A DNA stretch of 61,675 bases, taken from Bacteroidota bacterium. GTDB taxonomy: Bacteria; Bacteroidota; Bacteroidia; Chitinophagales; Chitinophagaceae. The notes under the pieces are model-generated. The model saw only the letters and a list, made by a program, of their open reading frames with translations, did not search any database and had not been told where the DNA came from. Positions 48,339 through 56,717 of this stretch are shown here, in pieces. The stretch lies in NCBI GenBank assembly GCA_030706635.1, contig JAUZOD010000019.1:1-61675 (forward strand). Direction: 5' to 3'. Every line of letters starts with the position of its first letter. Within the stretch, counting starts at the first letter, position 1. The translations under genes and the position numbers were made by a program.

Positions 48339-51300
48339 TTAGTCAAATCTCAGATCCAGCCCCAGTCCGCGCAACTCATGAACCAGTACATTGAATGATT
48401 CAGGTATCCCGGCTCTTGGAATGCTGTCGCCCTTCACAATTGCTTCATAGGTCTTCGCCCTGCCGATGATATCATCGGACTTGAGCGTGAGCAGTTCCTG
48501 CAAAATGTTGGAAGCGCCATAGGCCTCAAGTGCCCATACTTCCATTTCTCCGAAACGCTGACCCCCGAACTGGGCTTTACCACCCAACGGTTGCTGTGTG
48601 ATAAGACTATATGGCCCGATGCTCCGCGCATGCATCTTATCGTCCACCATATGGTGTAATTTGATGATGTAGATGATGCCGACGGTTGCTTTTTGATCGA
48701 AGCGGTCCCCGGTTTCTCCATCGTAAAGGTAGGTATGACCGAAAGTAGGCAAACCGGCTCTGTCAATATGCTCTGCTATTTCCTCAACGGATGCCCCGTC
48801 AAAAATCGGCGTAGCAAATTTTAATCCGAGCTTTTCGCCTGCCCAACCCAGAACCGTTTCATAGATCTGGCCCAGATTCATACGGGATGGTACGCCGAGT
48901 GGGTTTAGCACAATATCCACGGGTGTTCCGTCTTCCAGAAAAGGCATGTCTTCGGCCCGTACAATCTTGGCCACGATGCCTTTGTTACCATGACGGCCGG
49001 CCATCTTATCGCCAACTTTCAACTTACGTTTTACCGCCAGATATACCTTGGCCAGTTTCAATACGCCGGCAGGCAATTCATCTCCGATGGAAACATTGAA
49101 CTTCTCCCGCTTGTACCTTCCCAGCTCTTCGTTGTATTTGATGTTATAGTTGTGCAGCAGGACGTTGATGAGTTCATCGGTTTTTGCATCCCCGGTCCAA
49201 CCCAACGGATTGATATTAAGGTAATCGATGCCGCCCAGGTTTTTCTGGGTGAACTTTGCTCCCTTGCCGATCTGCACTTCTCCGAAATTATTATTGACCC
49301 CGGTAGATGTATGTTCTTTCAGCAATACCTGCAGTTTGGAAACGAGCACTTCCATAAGATCAATCTCGTTTTTCTCGTGTACTTTTTCGATCTTATCCAA
49401 TACTGCCTTCTCACGCACCTTGGCGTTTTTATCTTTCTTTGCCCGCTGGAACAATTTCTTACTGATCACAACGCCTTCCGTTCCACTTGGCGCTTTCAGG
49501 GATGCGTCTTTTGCATCGCCCGCTTTATCACCGAAGATGGCCCTGAGCAGTTTTTCTTCGGGCGTCGGATCGCTCTCACCTTTCGGAGTGATTTTACCAA
49601 TCAGGATGTCTCCTTCCTTAATCTGGGCGCCCACCCGTATGATCCCGTTTTCATCAAGATCTTTGGTAGCTTCCTCAGATACATTGGGGATATCCGGAGT
49701 AAGTTCCTCTTCTCCGAGTTTGGTGTCGCGCACCTCCAGTTCGTATTCTGAAATATGAACTGAGGTGAAAAGATCTTCACGAACCACTTTCTCACTGATC
49801 ACGATGGCGTCCTCAAAATTGTATCCTTTCCAGGGCATGAAGGCCACTTTCAGGTTACGTCCCAGTGCCATTTCACCAGCCTGCACCGCATATCCTTCGG
49901 TGAGGAAGTCGCCTTCCTTCACGCGCTGGCCTTTCTTTACGGCAGGCTTGAGGTTAATACAGGTTTCCTGGTTGGTCTTTATAAACTTGGTGAGTTTGTA
50001 TATTTTCAAATCGTCTTCAAAGCTGACGAGCTTCTGCGTTTCATTCCTTTCATATCGCACATGGATCTCGTTGGCGTCTACAAATTCCACCAGGCCTTCT
50101 CCCTCGGAGTGGATCTGGATCCGGGCATCGCGGGCAGCTTTGGCTTCCAGACCGGTACCTACAATTGGCATTTCGGGTCGAATAAGCGGCACGGCCTGAC
50201 GTTGCATGTTCGAGCCCATCAGAGCACGGTTTGCATCGTCATGTTCGAGGAAGGGGATCAGGGAAGTGCTCAAACCAACAATCTGATTCGGGGCAACATC
50301 CATATACTCCACTTCGTTGCGGTCAAGGATCGGAAAGTCACCGGTTTGACGGGAAACGATCTTGTCTTCGATGAAGTGACCCTTGTCGTCCATGGGAATA
50401 TTCGCCTGCGCGATCTTGGCAACGTCTTCTTCTTCGGCACTCAGGTAAGTGAGTTTCTTCATGTCAACTTTTCCTTCATTCACTTTGCGGTACGGTGTTT
50501 CAATGAAGCCCATTTCATTGATTTTTGCATGCACGCAAAGGGTGGAAATCAATCCGATATTCGGACCTTCCGGAGTTTCAATGGTACATAAGCGGCCATA
50601 ATGGGAATAGTGTACATCGCGTACTTCAAATCCCGCTCTTTCCCTGCTCAGACCGCCGGGCCCGAGGGCGGAAATACGCCGTTTATGGGTTATTTCGCTT
50701 AATGGATTGGTCTGATCAAGGAACTGCGACAGTTGGGATGTTCCGAAAAAGGAGTTGATCACGGAAGAAAGGGTTCTTGCGTTGATCAGATCTACTGGTG
50801 TGAACACCTCATTGTCCCGCACATTCATACGTTCCCGGATCGTCCGCGCCATACGGGCAAGACCGACGCCGAATTGAGCATATAGTTGTTCTCCAACAGT
50901 ACGCACTCTACGATTGCTCAGGTGATCTATATCGTCAATTTCCGCCTTGCCGTTGGTTAAACGGACAAGATATTTGATGATCTCGATCATATCGCCCCGG
51001 GTAAGGGTTTTCTGTTCGAGAGGTAAATTCAGATTAAGCTTGCGGTTGATTTTATAACGACCTACTTCGCCGAGGTCATAGCGCTTGTCGCTGAAGAAAA
51101 GTTTGTCAATGATTCCGCGGGCAGTTTCATCATCCGGAGCATCAGCTCCGCGCAACTGGCGGTATATGTGCTGAACGGCTTCCAGCTCGCTGTTGGATGT
51201 ATCTTTATTCAGCGTATTGTAGATAATGGCATAATCACCGCCTACGTCTTCTTTTTGAATGAACACGCTCTTTACTTCCATTTCTATTACCATGTCAATG

Positions 51301-52142
51301 GCTTCTTCATCGAGCACCGTGTCCCGTTCCAGAACGATTTCATTACGTTCAATGGAAACCACTTCGCCGGTATCCTCATCCACGAAATCTTCCACCCAGG
51401 TTCTCAATACGCGGGCGGCAAGTTTTTTTCCGAGGTATTTATGCAGTGTTTTTTTATCCACTTTCACTTCGTCGGCCATGCCGAAAAGAGCGAGGATATC
51501 TTTATCTGTCTCGTATCCGATCGAACGAAGCAGGGTAGTAACGGGAAATTTCTTTTTCCGGTCAATATAGGCAAACATCACATTGTTGATGTCTGTCGCA
51601 AATTCCATCCAGGCTCCCTTAAACGGAATAACGCGGGCTGAATAGATCTTGGTGCCATTCGGGTGAATGGACTGGCCGAAGAATACACCCGGAGAACGGT
51701 GCAATTGGGAAACAACCACCCTTTCAGCTCCGTTGATCACGAAGGTTCCCCGGGGGGTCATATAGGGAATATTTCCCAGAAATACATCCTGCACGATGGT
51801 CTGGAAGTCCACGTGTTCTTCATCATTACAGCTCAGGCGCAGCTTGGCCTTCAACGGAACAGCGTAAGTTAGTCCGCGTTCCATGCACTCTTCAATAGTA
51901 TAACGGGGCGGATCAATAAAGTAGTCCAGGAATTCCAGCATGAAAATGTTCCGGGTATCCGTGATCGGAAAATTTTCCTTGAACACCTTGAACAAGCCCT
52001 CAATATTGCGCTTGTCCGGCGTGGTTTCGAGCTGGAAAAATTCTTTAAAAGATTGGATCTGTACTTCTAGCAGGTCTGGCGTTTCAGCAAGGTGTTTGAT
52101 CTTTCCTAAATTGACCCTTGTTTGGAGCTTGGTGGAAGACAT
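48339..52142 (-). CDS. rpoB: DNA-directed RNA polymerase subunit beta
   Basis: A complete 1267-aa beta subunit. The rifampicin region ([34 protein letters not shown] split over a Ser/His/Arg-rich loop), the active-site AGRHGNKG segment, and the C-terminal [21 protein letters not shown] are intact. It follows rplL but is ended by its own terminator; rpoC is missing from its normal place behind it. A TAACTTTG box 153 bases upstream suggests its own promoter, with a repeat between rplL and that box. See the rpoC entry. Confidence 0.98.
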   Translation of the reverse strand: MSSTKLQTRVNLGKIKHLAETPDLLEVQIQSFKEFFQLETTPDKRNIEGLFKVFKENFPITDTRNIFMLEFLDYFIDPPRYTIEECMERGLTYAVPLKAKLRLSCNDEEHVDFQTIVQDVFLGNIPYMTPRGTFVINGAERVVVSQLHRSPGVFFGQSIHPNGTKIYSARVIPFKGAWMEFATDINNVMFAYIDRKKKFPVTTLLRSIGYETDKDILALFGMADEVKVDKKTLHKYLGKKLAARVLRTWVEDFVDEDTGEVVSIERNEIVLERDTVLDEEAIDMVIEMEVKSVFIQKEDVGGDYAIIYNTLNKDTSNSELEAVQHIYRQLRGADAPDDETARGIIDKLFFSDKRYDLGEVGRYKINRKLNLNLPLEQKTLTRGDMIEIIKYLVRLTNGKAEIDDIDHLSNRRVRTVGEQLYAQFGVGLARMARTIRERMNVRDNEVFTPVDLINARTLSSVINSFFGTSQLSQFLDQTNPLSEITHKRRISALGPGGLSRERAGFEVRDVHYSHYGRLCTIETPEGPNIGLISTLCVHAKINEMGFIETPYRKVNEGKVDMKKLTYLSAEEEDVAKIAQANIPMDDKGHFIEDKIVSRQTGDFPILDRNEVEYMDVAPNQIVGLSTSLIPFLEHDDANRALMGSNMQRQAVPLIRPEMPIVGTGLEAKAARDARIQIHSEGEGLVEFVDANEIHVRYERNETQKLVSFEDDLKIYKLTKFIKTNQETCINLKPAVKKGQRVKEGDFLTEGYAVQAGEMALGRNLKVAFMPWKGYNFEDAIVISEKVVREDLFTSVHISEYELEVRDTKLGEEELTPDIPNVSEEATKDLDENGIIRVGAQIKEGDILIGKITPKGESDPTPEEKLLRAIFGDKAGDAKDASLKAPSGTEGVVISKKLFQRAKKDKNAKVREKAVLDKIEKVHEKNEIDLMEVLVSKLQVLLKEHTSTGVNNNFGEVQIGKGAKFTQKNLGGIDYLNINPLGWTGDAKTDELINVLLHNYNIKYNEELGRYKREKFNVSIGDELPAGVLKLAKVYLAVKRKLKVGDKMAGRHGNKGIVAKIVRAEDMPFLEDGTPVDIVLNPLGVPSRMNLGQIYETVLGWAGEKLGLKFATPIFDGASVEEIAEHIDRAGLPTFGHTYLYDGETGDRFDQKATVGIIYIIKLHHMVDDKMHARSIGPYSLITQQPLGGKAQFGGQRFGEMEVWALEAYGASNILQELLTLKSDDIIGRAKTYEAIVKGDSIPRAGIPESFNVLVHELRGLGLDLRFD

Positions 52143-52294
52143 ATTGTAAGAATCCTTTTTAAATGTTCTAACTACAGTTCACCTGAAAACAATAAAATCC
52201 CCTGAAAATTCATAGAATTCCCAAGGCATTGATTTCTACCATGTTATATTGTGCTGAATACTTTATAGCTTAATTCGTTATCGCAAACGGACGG

Positions 52295-52302
52295 CAAAGT
52301 TA
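52295..52302 (-). promoter_or_regulatory. rpoB promoter -7 box
   Basis: TAACTTTG on the minus strand is a perfect TAnnTTTG. A TTTG lies upstream at 52318-52315 but with only a 12-base gap, so the -33 element is unclear. It gives rpoB a possible ~150-base leader, similar in length to that of rpoC. Confidence 0.5.
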
Positions 52303-52329
52303 GGTATTTTATTGCAAAAAGCATGAAAT

Positions 52330-52481
52330 AATCGTGGATGGTATATGGTTGATGGTTAATGGTGCTACCGTGTATTTTTGCTCAAATTCACTAATTAGTG
52401 ACAAAAGGTAATGGTTGACAGAGATCCGGTGCATTTTACACCTAAAGTCCATCAACCATCAACCATATACCATCAACGATG
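52330..52481. repeat. inverted repeat of ATGGTTG units between rplL and rpoB
   Basis: Two 33-base arms (52330-52362 and 52449-52481) match at about 30 of 33 positions in inverted orientation, separated by 86 bases. The arms are made of short units (GATGGTATATGG, TTGATGG). It starts 28 bases after the rplL stop. Confidence 0.8.
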
Positions 52482-52509
52482 TAAGTCGCTGATTAAACTT
52501 CTCAATCTT

Positions 52510-52887
52510 TTACTGAACCTCTACGTCCGCGCCGGCTTCCTTCAGCTTCGTAACCAGTGCATCTGCATCGGCTTTGCTAACACCTTCCTTAACGGGTTTC
52601 GGAGCACCATCTACCAGATCTTTGGCTTCTTTCAGCCCAAGGCCTGTCAGGTCTTTAACGATCTTAACCACGTTCAGCTTGTTTGCGCCAGCGGCTTTCA
52701 GAATCACAGTGAAAGCTGTTTTTTCTTCAGCGGCGGGAGCAGCACCACCGGCAGCAGGTCCTGCAACGGCAACAGCTGCAGCAGCTGGTTCAATGCCATA
52801 CTCTTCTTTAAGGATTTTTGCGAGTTCATTTACTTCTTTAACAGTCAGGGATACCAGCTGTTCTGCGAATGCTTTTAAATCTGCCAT
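52510..52887 (-). CDS. rplL: 50S ribosomal protein L7/L12
   Basis: A 125-aa stalk protein. The N-terminal dimerisation helix, the Ala/Pro/Gly hinge ([14 protein letters not shown]) and the C-terminal globular domain ([32 protein letters not shown]) are all present. It recruits elongation factors. A hairpin with a strong Shine-Dalgarno-like AAGGAGG lies just upstream. Confidence 0.97.
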   Translation of the reverse strand: MADLKAFAEQLVSLTVKEVNELAKILKEEYGIEPAAAAVAVAGPAAGGAAPAAEEKTAFTVILKAAGANKLNVVKIVKDLTGLGLKEAKDLVDGAPKPVKEGVSKADADALVTKLKEAGADVEVQ

Positions 52888-52901
52888 TTTGTTTGATTTT
52901 T

Positions 52902-52938
52902 TCCTCCTTCATGGTCTGATTTCCCAGACTCCGGAGGA
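52902..52938 (-). promoter_or_regulatory. hairpin masking an SD-like motif before rplL
   Basis: On the minus strand TCCTCC (52938-52933) can pair with GGAGGA (52907-52902), with an inner GTCTG/CAGAC stem. The GGAGGA is part of AAGGAGG, a perfect Shine-Dalgarno-like motif 15 bases before the rplL ATG. In a lineage that rarely uses such motifs this is unusual and could control rplL translation. Confidence 0.45.
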
Positions 52939-53035
52939 TGGTTTAAAAAAATTTGCCTTTTTGAATCCCATCCGGCCAGGTATCTTGAAAACTGAAATGC
53001 TGTCTTTTATTCACTTTGCCACAGTACCAAAAACC

Positions 53036-53569
53036 TCAGGCCTGTGCAGCTCTTGATTCCAATGCCTGCACCAAACCGGCCAGCTTACCACCCGCATTCA
53101 ACGCACTGATTACATTTTTAGCCGGTGACTGGAGCAATCCGATAATTTCCCCAATCAGGTCGTGTTTGCTCTTCAGCGTGGTCAGGGTTTTCAACTGATT
53201 ATCGCCTTCAAACACATCTCCGTCGATGAATGCGGCTTTCAGTACTGGCCTTTCTATGTTCCCATCTTTCCGGAAACTGCTGATGATCAGTGCCGGCTCT
53301 TTGGCGCTTTCCGAGAACATCAGGGCGGTAACTCCGTTCAGGGAATCAAACACGCCCGAAAAACGGGAGGCATCCAGATTCTCCAACGCCTTTTTGATCA
53401 GGGTGTTTTTGGCCACTTTCATTTCCACTTTTTTATCAAAGCAGATCCTGCGGAGCTTTACAACCTGTTCCACGTTGAGCGACTCGGTATTTGTTACGTA
53501 AAAATTTTGGTATTGGGAGAACTTGTCTTTCAACAGTTCAATTACTTCGTTTTTTTGATCTTTAGTCAT
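53036..53569 (-). CDS. rplJ: 50S ribosomal protein L10
   Basis: A 177-aa protein that forms the base of the stalk and binds L7/L12 dimers. The N-terminal globular region (KLRRICFDKKVEMKVAKNTLIKKAL) and the C-terminal helix (VISALNAGGKLAGLVQALES) are typical. It begins 13 bases after rplA, so no separate L10 leader RNA can lie upstream; rplL follows after 148 bases. Confidence 0.96.
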   Translation of the reverse strand: MTKDQKNEVIELLKDKFSQYQNFYVTNTESLNVEQVVKLRRICFDKKVEMKVAKNTLIKKALENLDASRFSGVFDSLNGVTALMFSESAKEPALIISSFRKDGNIERPVLKAAFIDGDVFEGDNQLKTLTTLKSKHDLIGEIIGLLQSPAKNVISALNAGGKLAGLVQALESRAAQA

Positions 53570-53582
53570 AACCTTTTTTTAA

Positions 53583-54275
53583 TTATTGTGCAAAGCCCCT
53601 GGTATCGATAGAAATGGCCGGGCTCATGGTACTGGCCATGAACACGCTTTTAACATAAGTTCCTTTTGCTGTGGCGGGTTTGGCCCTGATTACGGCATTG
53701 ATCAGCTCCTGACTGTTCTGGGTAATCTTATCGGGACTGAAACTCACCCGGCCGATCGAGGCATGGATTATCCCGGCTTTATCTACCTTAAAGGCTATCT
53801 TGCCGCCTTTTACTTCGTTTACTGCGGCAGCCACATCATTGGTGACCGTACCTGTTTTCGGGTTAGGCATCAGGTTACGGGGACCCAGCACTTTACCCAA
53901 TTTACCGATCTTGGGCATAACTGCGGGTGTGGCAATGACCACATCCACGTCCACCCAGCCGCCTTCAATTTTCTGGATGAATTCATCCAGGCCAACATAA
54001 TCCGCGCCGGCTGCTCTTGCTGCATCCTCTTTGTCCGGCGTGCATAAAACAAGTACCCTTTTGGTTTTACCGGTACCGTGGGGGAGACTGACGGTTCCAC
54101 GAACGGACTGGTCGGCTTTTTTCGGATCCACGCCCAGTCGGATGTGGAGATCCACAGACGAATCGAATTTGGTAGTATTCACTTCTTTTACCAGGGAAGA
54201 AGCGTCTTTCAGGGTGTAGGCTTTATTTTTATCTACCTTGCCGGCAGCGATTTTTCTTTTTTTGCTGATTGCCAT
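53583..54275 (-). CDS. rplA: 50S ribosomal protein L1
   Basis: A 230-aa protein of the L1 stalk. Conserved segments are [18 protein letters not shown], the [24 protein letters not shown] hallmark and the GKIAFKVDK region. It begins 25 bases after rplK. Confidence 0.97.
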   Translation of the reverse strand: MAISKKRKIAAGKVDKNKAYTLKDASSLVKEVNTTKFDSSVDLHIRLGVDPKKADQSVRGTVSLPHGTGKTKRVLVLCTPDKEDAARAAGADYVGLDEFIQKIEGGWVDVDVVIATPAVMPKIGKLGKVLGPRNLMPNPKTGTVTNDVAAAVNEVKGGKIAFKVDKAGIIHASIGRVSFSPDKITQNSQELINAVIRAKPATAKGTYVKSVFMASTMSPAISIDTRGFAQ

Positions 54276-54300
54276 ATCATAATTTTTTTAGCGTTAGAAA

Positions 54301-54744
54301 TCAATTGTCCCAGGGTGCTTTACCATCCACATTGATACCCATGCTCCGGGCCGTTCCAGCCACCATTCGCATGGCGCTTTCCACGGTGAAACAATTCAGG
54401 TCGGGCATCTTATCTTTAGCAATGGCTTCCACCTGGGTCCAGCTGACTTTTCCGACCTTATTACGATTAGGCTCCTTAGAACCGCTCTGTAATTTGGCAG
54501 CTTCCAGGATCTGCACCGCCGCCGGCGGTGTTTTAATAATAAATTCGAAGGATTTATCAGAATAAACTGTGATCAAAACAGGAAGAACCTTTCCTATCCT
54601 GTCCTGGGTCCTGGCATTGAACTGCTTGCAGAATTCCATAATATTGATTCCTTTGGAACCAAGGGCAGGTCCGATGGGGGGAGCGGGATTGGCCTGACCG
54701 CCCTTTACCTGCAACTTAACATAACCGGTAATTTCTTTTGCCAT
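54301..54744 (-). CDS. rplK: 50S ribosomal protein L11
   Basis: A 147-aa protein of the GTPase-associated centre. The N-terminal [34 protein letters not shown] is split in the usual way and the C-terminal rRNA-binding domain carries [13 protein letters not shown] and [20 protein letters not shown]. First of rplK-rplA-rplJ-rplL. It has its own promoter-like region because a histone-like gene and a terminator separate it from nusG. Confidence 0.97.
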   Translation of the reverse strand: MAKEITGYVKLQVKGGQANPAPPIGPALGSKGINIMEFCKQFNARTQDRIGKVLPVLITVYSDKSFEFIIKTPPAAVQILEAAKLQSGSKEPNRNKVGKVSWTQVEAIAKDKMPDLNCFTVESAMRMVAGTARSMGINVDGKAPWDN

Positions 54745-54766
54745 GTTTGCTTTTTTTGGTGATAAC

Positions 54767-54784
54767 GTACCGTTTAACCGGTAC
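54767..54784 (-). promoter_or_regulatory. hairpin in rplK leader
   Basis: A perfect 6-bp stem (GTACCG with CGGTAC, 6-base loop) lies 22 bases before the rplK ATG. A second short palindrome (CCCAAATTGGG) is adjacent. It could be a protein- or stability-related leader structure; no match to a known L11/L1 site was attempted. Confidence 0.4.
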
Positions 54785-54800
54785 TCCCAAATTGGGGACG

Positions 54801-54829
54801 CGAAATTAGTGAAAAAAACGGAAAATCAA
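54801..54829 (-). promoter_or_regulatory. rplK promoter (candidate)
   Basis: On the minus strand TTG (54829-54827), 18 bases, then TAATTTCG (54808-54801), one mismatch to TAnnTTTG. The -33 part lies in the edge of the inverted repeat. Confidence 0.45.
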
Positions 54830-54970
54830 TGTGAAAATGTGAAAATATGTAAATGTGAAAGTGGTAGGCCTGCAATGCCTTAAAATCCTTGTATTGGGTA
54901 TAAGTATAAGGTTTCCGCGGTTTGCCAGAGGGCATCTTCACATTTACATATTTTCACATTTTCACATTTG
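54827..54970. repeat. inverted repeat of AAATGTG units between rplK and the histone-like gene
   Basis: Arms 54827-54861 and 54936-54970 are inverted copies of each other with a single-base indel over 34-35 bases, separated by 74 bases. Each arm is built from GTGAAAAT and ATGTAAAT units. It is the most nearly perfect member of the family in the window. Confidence 0.85.
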
Positions 54971-55073
54971 TTTTCAATTGTGTGTACTCATTTTTTTCTA
55001 TATGAAGATTTCTGTTTAACTTTTTGCCACAATCTACAATTGCACTCAAAATCATTTAAACTATCTTCAAATC

Positions 55074-55487
55074 ATGGCAAAATCAAAGAAAAAAGCCGCC
55101 AAAAAGAAAGTTGCTTCTAAAAAGAAGTCTGCGCCGAGAAAAGCGGTAAAGAAAGCAGCAAAGAAAAGAGCTCCGGCAAAAAAGAAAGCAGCAAAGAAAA
55201 AAGCTGCTCCTAAAAAGAAGGCGGCTCCCCGGAAAAAGGCGGCTCCCAAAAAGAAGGCGGCAAAGAAAAAAGCAACGCCGAAAAGGAAAGCAGCACCTAA
55301 AAAGAAAGTAGCTAAAAAAGCAGCTCCCAAAAAAGCGGCGCCAAAGCGTTCTGCCAGAAAGACTGTCCGTGTTTCCAAGCCGGCTCCTGTGCCGCAGGAA
55401 GTGCCTGCAATGCTGGATTCACCGGCCAGCTATATGCCAGATTCCTCCAATGAAAATAATCGCGAAGGAGGCAGTTCTTCTTTCTAG
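55074..55487 (+). CDS. lysine/alanine-rich histone H1-like protein
   Basis: A 137-aa protein, with residues 1-95 almost only Lys, Ala, Pro and Arg in repeats such as KKKAAPKKKAAPRKKAA, followed by a short Ser/Pro/acidic tail. This is the composition of H1-like DNA-binding proteins (eukaryotic H1 tails, Hc1/Hc2-like and AlgP-like bacterial proteins); it should bind DNA or RNA by charge. It sits on the plus strand inside the otherwise minus-strand tuf-nusG-rplK-rpoB block, between rplK and nusG. Such low-complexity repeats vary easily in length. A bidirectional terminator follows. Confidence 0.8.
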   Translation: MAKSKKKAAKKKVASKKKSAPRKAVKKAAKKRAPAKKKAAKKKAAPKKKAAPRKKAAPKKKAAKKKATPKRKAAPKKKVAKKAAPKKAAPKRSARKTVRVSKPAPVPQEVPAMLDSPASYMPDSSNENNREGGSSSF

Positions 55488-55540
55488 GGTTTTGCACTTT
55501 GACGATAGGGAGGATGGCGATAAATTGACCAGATTTAAAT

Positions 55541-55577
55541 AAAAAAGACGCAGGCTTTCGATGCGTCTTTTTTTATT
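55541..55577. terminator. bidirectional terminator between the histone-like gene and nusG
   Basis: A 12-bp perfect stem (AAAAAAGACGCA with TGCGTCTTTTTT) with a 9-base loop. The A/T flanks serve both strands, so it ends the histone-like gene and, leftward, the nusG transcript. Confidence 0.9.
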
Positions 55578-55615
55578 TAGATTGATTTTGCCCGGTTGTG
55601 TCCCGGCTATGAAAC

Positions 55616-56224
55616 TCAGGCGATTTTTTCTACCTGCATATAATTCAATTCCACGGGCGTGGACCGGCCGAAAATCTTTACAGTAACTTTCAGTTTCTTC
55701 TTTTCATCATTCACTTCCTCAATGATTCCATTGAAGTCGTTGAAAGGGCCTTCGATGATTTTGATGGTTTCTCCGATGATGAAGGGTTCGCTCATGCTCA
55801 TGCCGCCGGCTTCTGCCATTTCATCCATTTTCCCCAGCATCTTGTTCACTTCTGTTTTCCGCAGGGCAATGGGATTCTCTTTTCCCAGAAAATGAATGAC
55901 ACTCGGCGTGTTTTTAACGGCATCCCGGAGATCATCTCCCAGCTTGCCCTCCACGACCTCAACCATCACATATCCAGGGTAGTAGTTTCTTTCCCGCATT
56001 ACTTTTTTCCCGTTCTGCACCTTATAAACCTTTTCTATCGGGAGAAATATCTGTTTTACAACCTCGCTCCAGCCACCGCGGGAGATTTCCTTATCGAGGT
56101 ATTCCTTTACTTTTCTTTCCTTGCCACTGACCACCCGAAGCACATACCACTTGGTCTCTTTTTGCGGGACCGCGGGGGTTTGTTCCTCAGAAGCAATGGC
56201 CGAAGGTTGATTTGTTGTTTCCAT
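55616..56224 (-). CDS. nusG: transcription termination/antitermination protein NusG
   Basis: A 202-aa protein. The N-terminal NGN domain starts at KWYVLRVVSGKERKVKEYL and has the YYPGYVMVE segment; the C-terminal KOW motif is around GETIKIIEGPFNDFNGIIEE. The start is ATG 56224, which overlaps the secE stop (TGATG); a longer frame to 56350 would run over secE. About 25 N-terminal residues precede the NGN domain. It is followed by a terminator, not by rplK. Confidence 0.96.
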   Translation of the reverse strand: METTNQPSAIASEEQTPAVPQKETKWYVLRVVSGKERKVKEYLDKEISRGGWSEVVKQIFLPIEKVYKVQNGKKVMRERNYYPGYVMVEVVEGKLGDDLRDAVKNTPSVIHFLGKENPIALRKTEVNKMLGKMDEMAEAGGMSMSEPFIIGETIKIIEGPFNDFNGIIEEVNDEKKKLKVTVKIFGRSTPVELNYMQVEKIA

Positions 56225-56418
56225 CAGGAGAATAATGAATAAATGAATTTGAGAACGCCGTTGGATATTATATCCATTATGTACACGAGAAAAGTAATCA
56301 GCAAAATGGCTACCAGCATAATAACTGTTGACTGCTGCAGTTCCGACCACGAAGGCCAGGTCACCTTTTCCAACAGCTCTTTGTAAGATTCTTTAAAGTA
56401 AGTCGTGACTTTGTTCAC
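56224..56418 (-). CDS. secE: preprotein translocase subunit SecE
   Basis: A 64-aa single-span form of SecE. The amphipathic KESYKELLEKVTWPSWSEL precedes one membrane segment (VIMLVAILLITFLVYIMDII). Residue pattern WPSW-x-EL-x-S is the family mark. The start codon is GTG at 56418. It overlaps nusG by one base, and an inverted repeat arm ends six bases before its start. Confidence 0.93.
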   Translation of the reverse strand: MNKVTTYFKESYKELLEKVTWPSWSELQQSTVIMLVAILLITFLVYIMDIISNGVLKFIYSLFS

Positions 56419-56424
56419 AAGAAT

Positions 56425-56534
56425 AATTTGAAAATTTGAGAATTTGAGAATTTGAAAATGAGTGATTTTCCAATTGCAAAACAGAAGCCGGTAAGCTCCA
56501 TTTTCAAATTATCAAATTCCCAAATTTTCAAATT
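56425..56534. repeat. inverted repeat of AATTTGAG units between tRNA-Trp and secE
   Basis: Two 36-base arms (56425-56460, 56499-56534) pair with only two mismatches across a 38-base loop. Each arm is four copies of an AATTTGA(A/G) unit. The 3' arm, in transcript sense, stops six bases before the secE GTG and the 5' arm begins six bases after tRNA-Trp. Confidence 0.85.
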
Positions 56535-56540
56535 AACCCG

Positions 56541-56612
56541 CACGGGAACTAGGATTCGAACCCAGATCAAAGGTTTTGGAGACCTCTATTCTAACCGTTG
56601 AACTATTCCCGT
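56541..56612 (-). tRNA. tRNA-Trp (CCA anticodon)
   Basis: The cloverleaf folds with a 7-bp acceptor stem (ACGGGAA/TTCCCGT), a D-arm, an anticodon loop CTCCAAA giving anticodon CCA, and GGTTCGAATCC in the T-arm. No CCA end is encoded. It lies between tuf and secE, the classical position. Confidence 0.93.
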
Positions 56613-56618
56613 AGAAAG

Positions 56619-56655
56619 CTAAAAGCTATCTCGAGTGAAACGAGACAGCTTTTAG
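56619..56655 (-). promoter_or_regulatory. hairpin upstream of tRNA-Trp
   Basis: Two 15-base arms (CTAAAAGCT-TCTCG type) pair with one mismatch around a 7-base loop. It lies between the TATATTTG promoter box and the 5' end of tRNA-Trp, so it is in the 5' leader of the trpT-secE-nusG transcript, or acts as a weak terminator for tuf. Confidence 0.6.
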
Positions 56656-56661
56656 TTACTA

Positions 56662-56690
56662 CAAATATAGGTAATTTCTGATTTATCCAA
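56662..56690 (-). promoter_or_regulatory. promoter for tRNA-Trp-secE-nusG
   Basis: On the minus strand TTG (56690-56688), 18 bases, then TATATTTG (56669-56662), a perfect TAnnTTTG. It would let trpT, secE and nusG be transcribed apart from tuf. Confidence 0.6.
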
Positions 56691-56717
56691 CCCTGGCCCG
56701 CGGCCCCTGGGAAGGGG

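Larger units (their letters stand above)
52143..52509. other. rplL-rpoB spacer
   Basis: A 367-base spacer with no gene. Reading along the transcript it holds the ATGGTTG inverted repeat (52330-52481) and then the rpoB promoter box (52295-52302). The remaining ~150 bases before rpoB form a leader without visible structure. Confidence 0.7.
54745..55073. other. divergent spacer between rplK and the histone-like gene
   Basis: A 329-base spacer without genes. It holds a rplK leader hairpin, an rplK promoter-like box, and the best-matched AAATGTG inverted repeat. The half next to the histone-like gene is AT-rich; a TAACTTTTTG at about 55017-55026 might contribute to its promoter. Confidence 0.65.
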
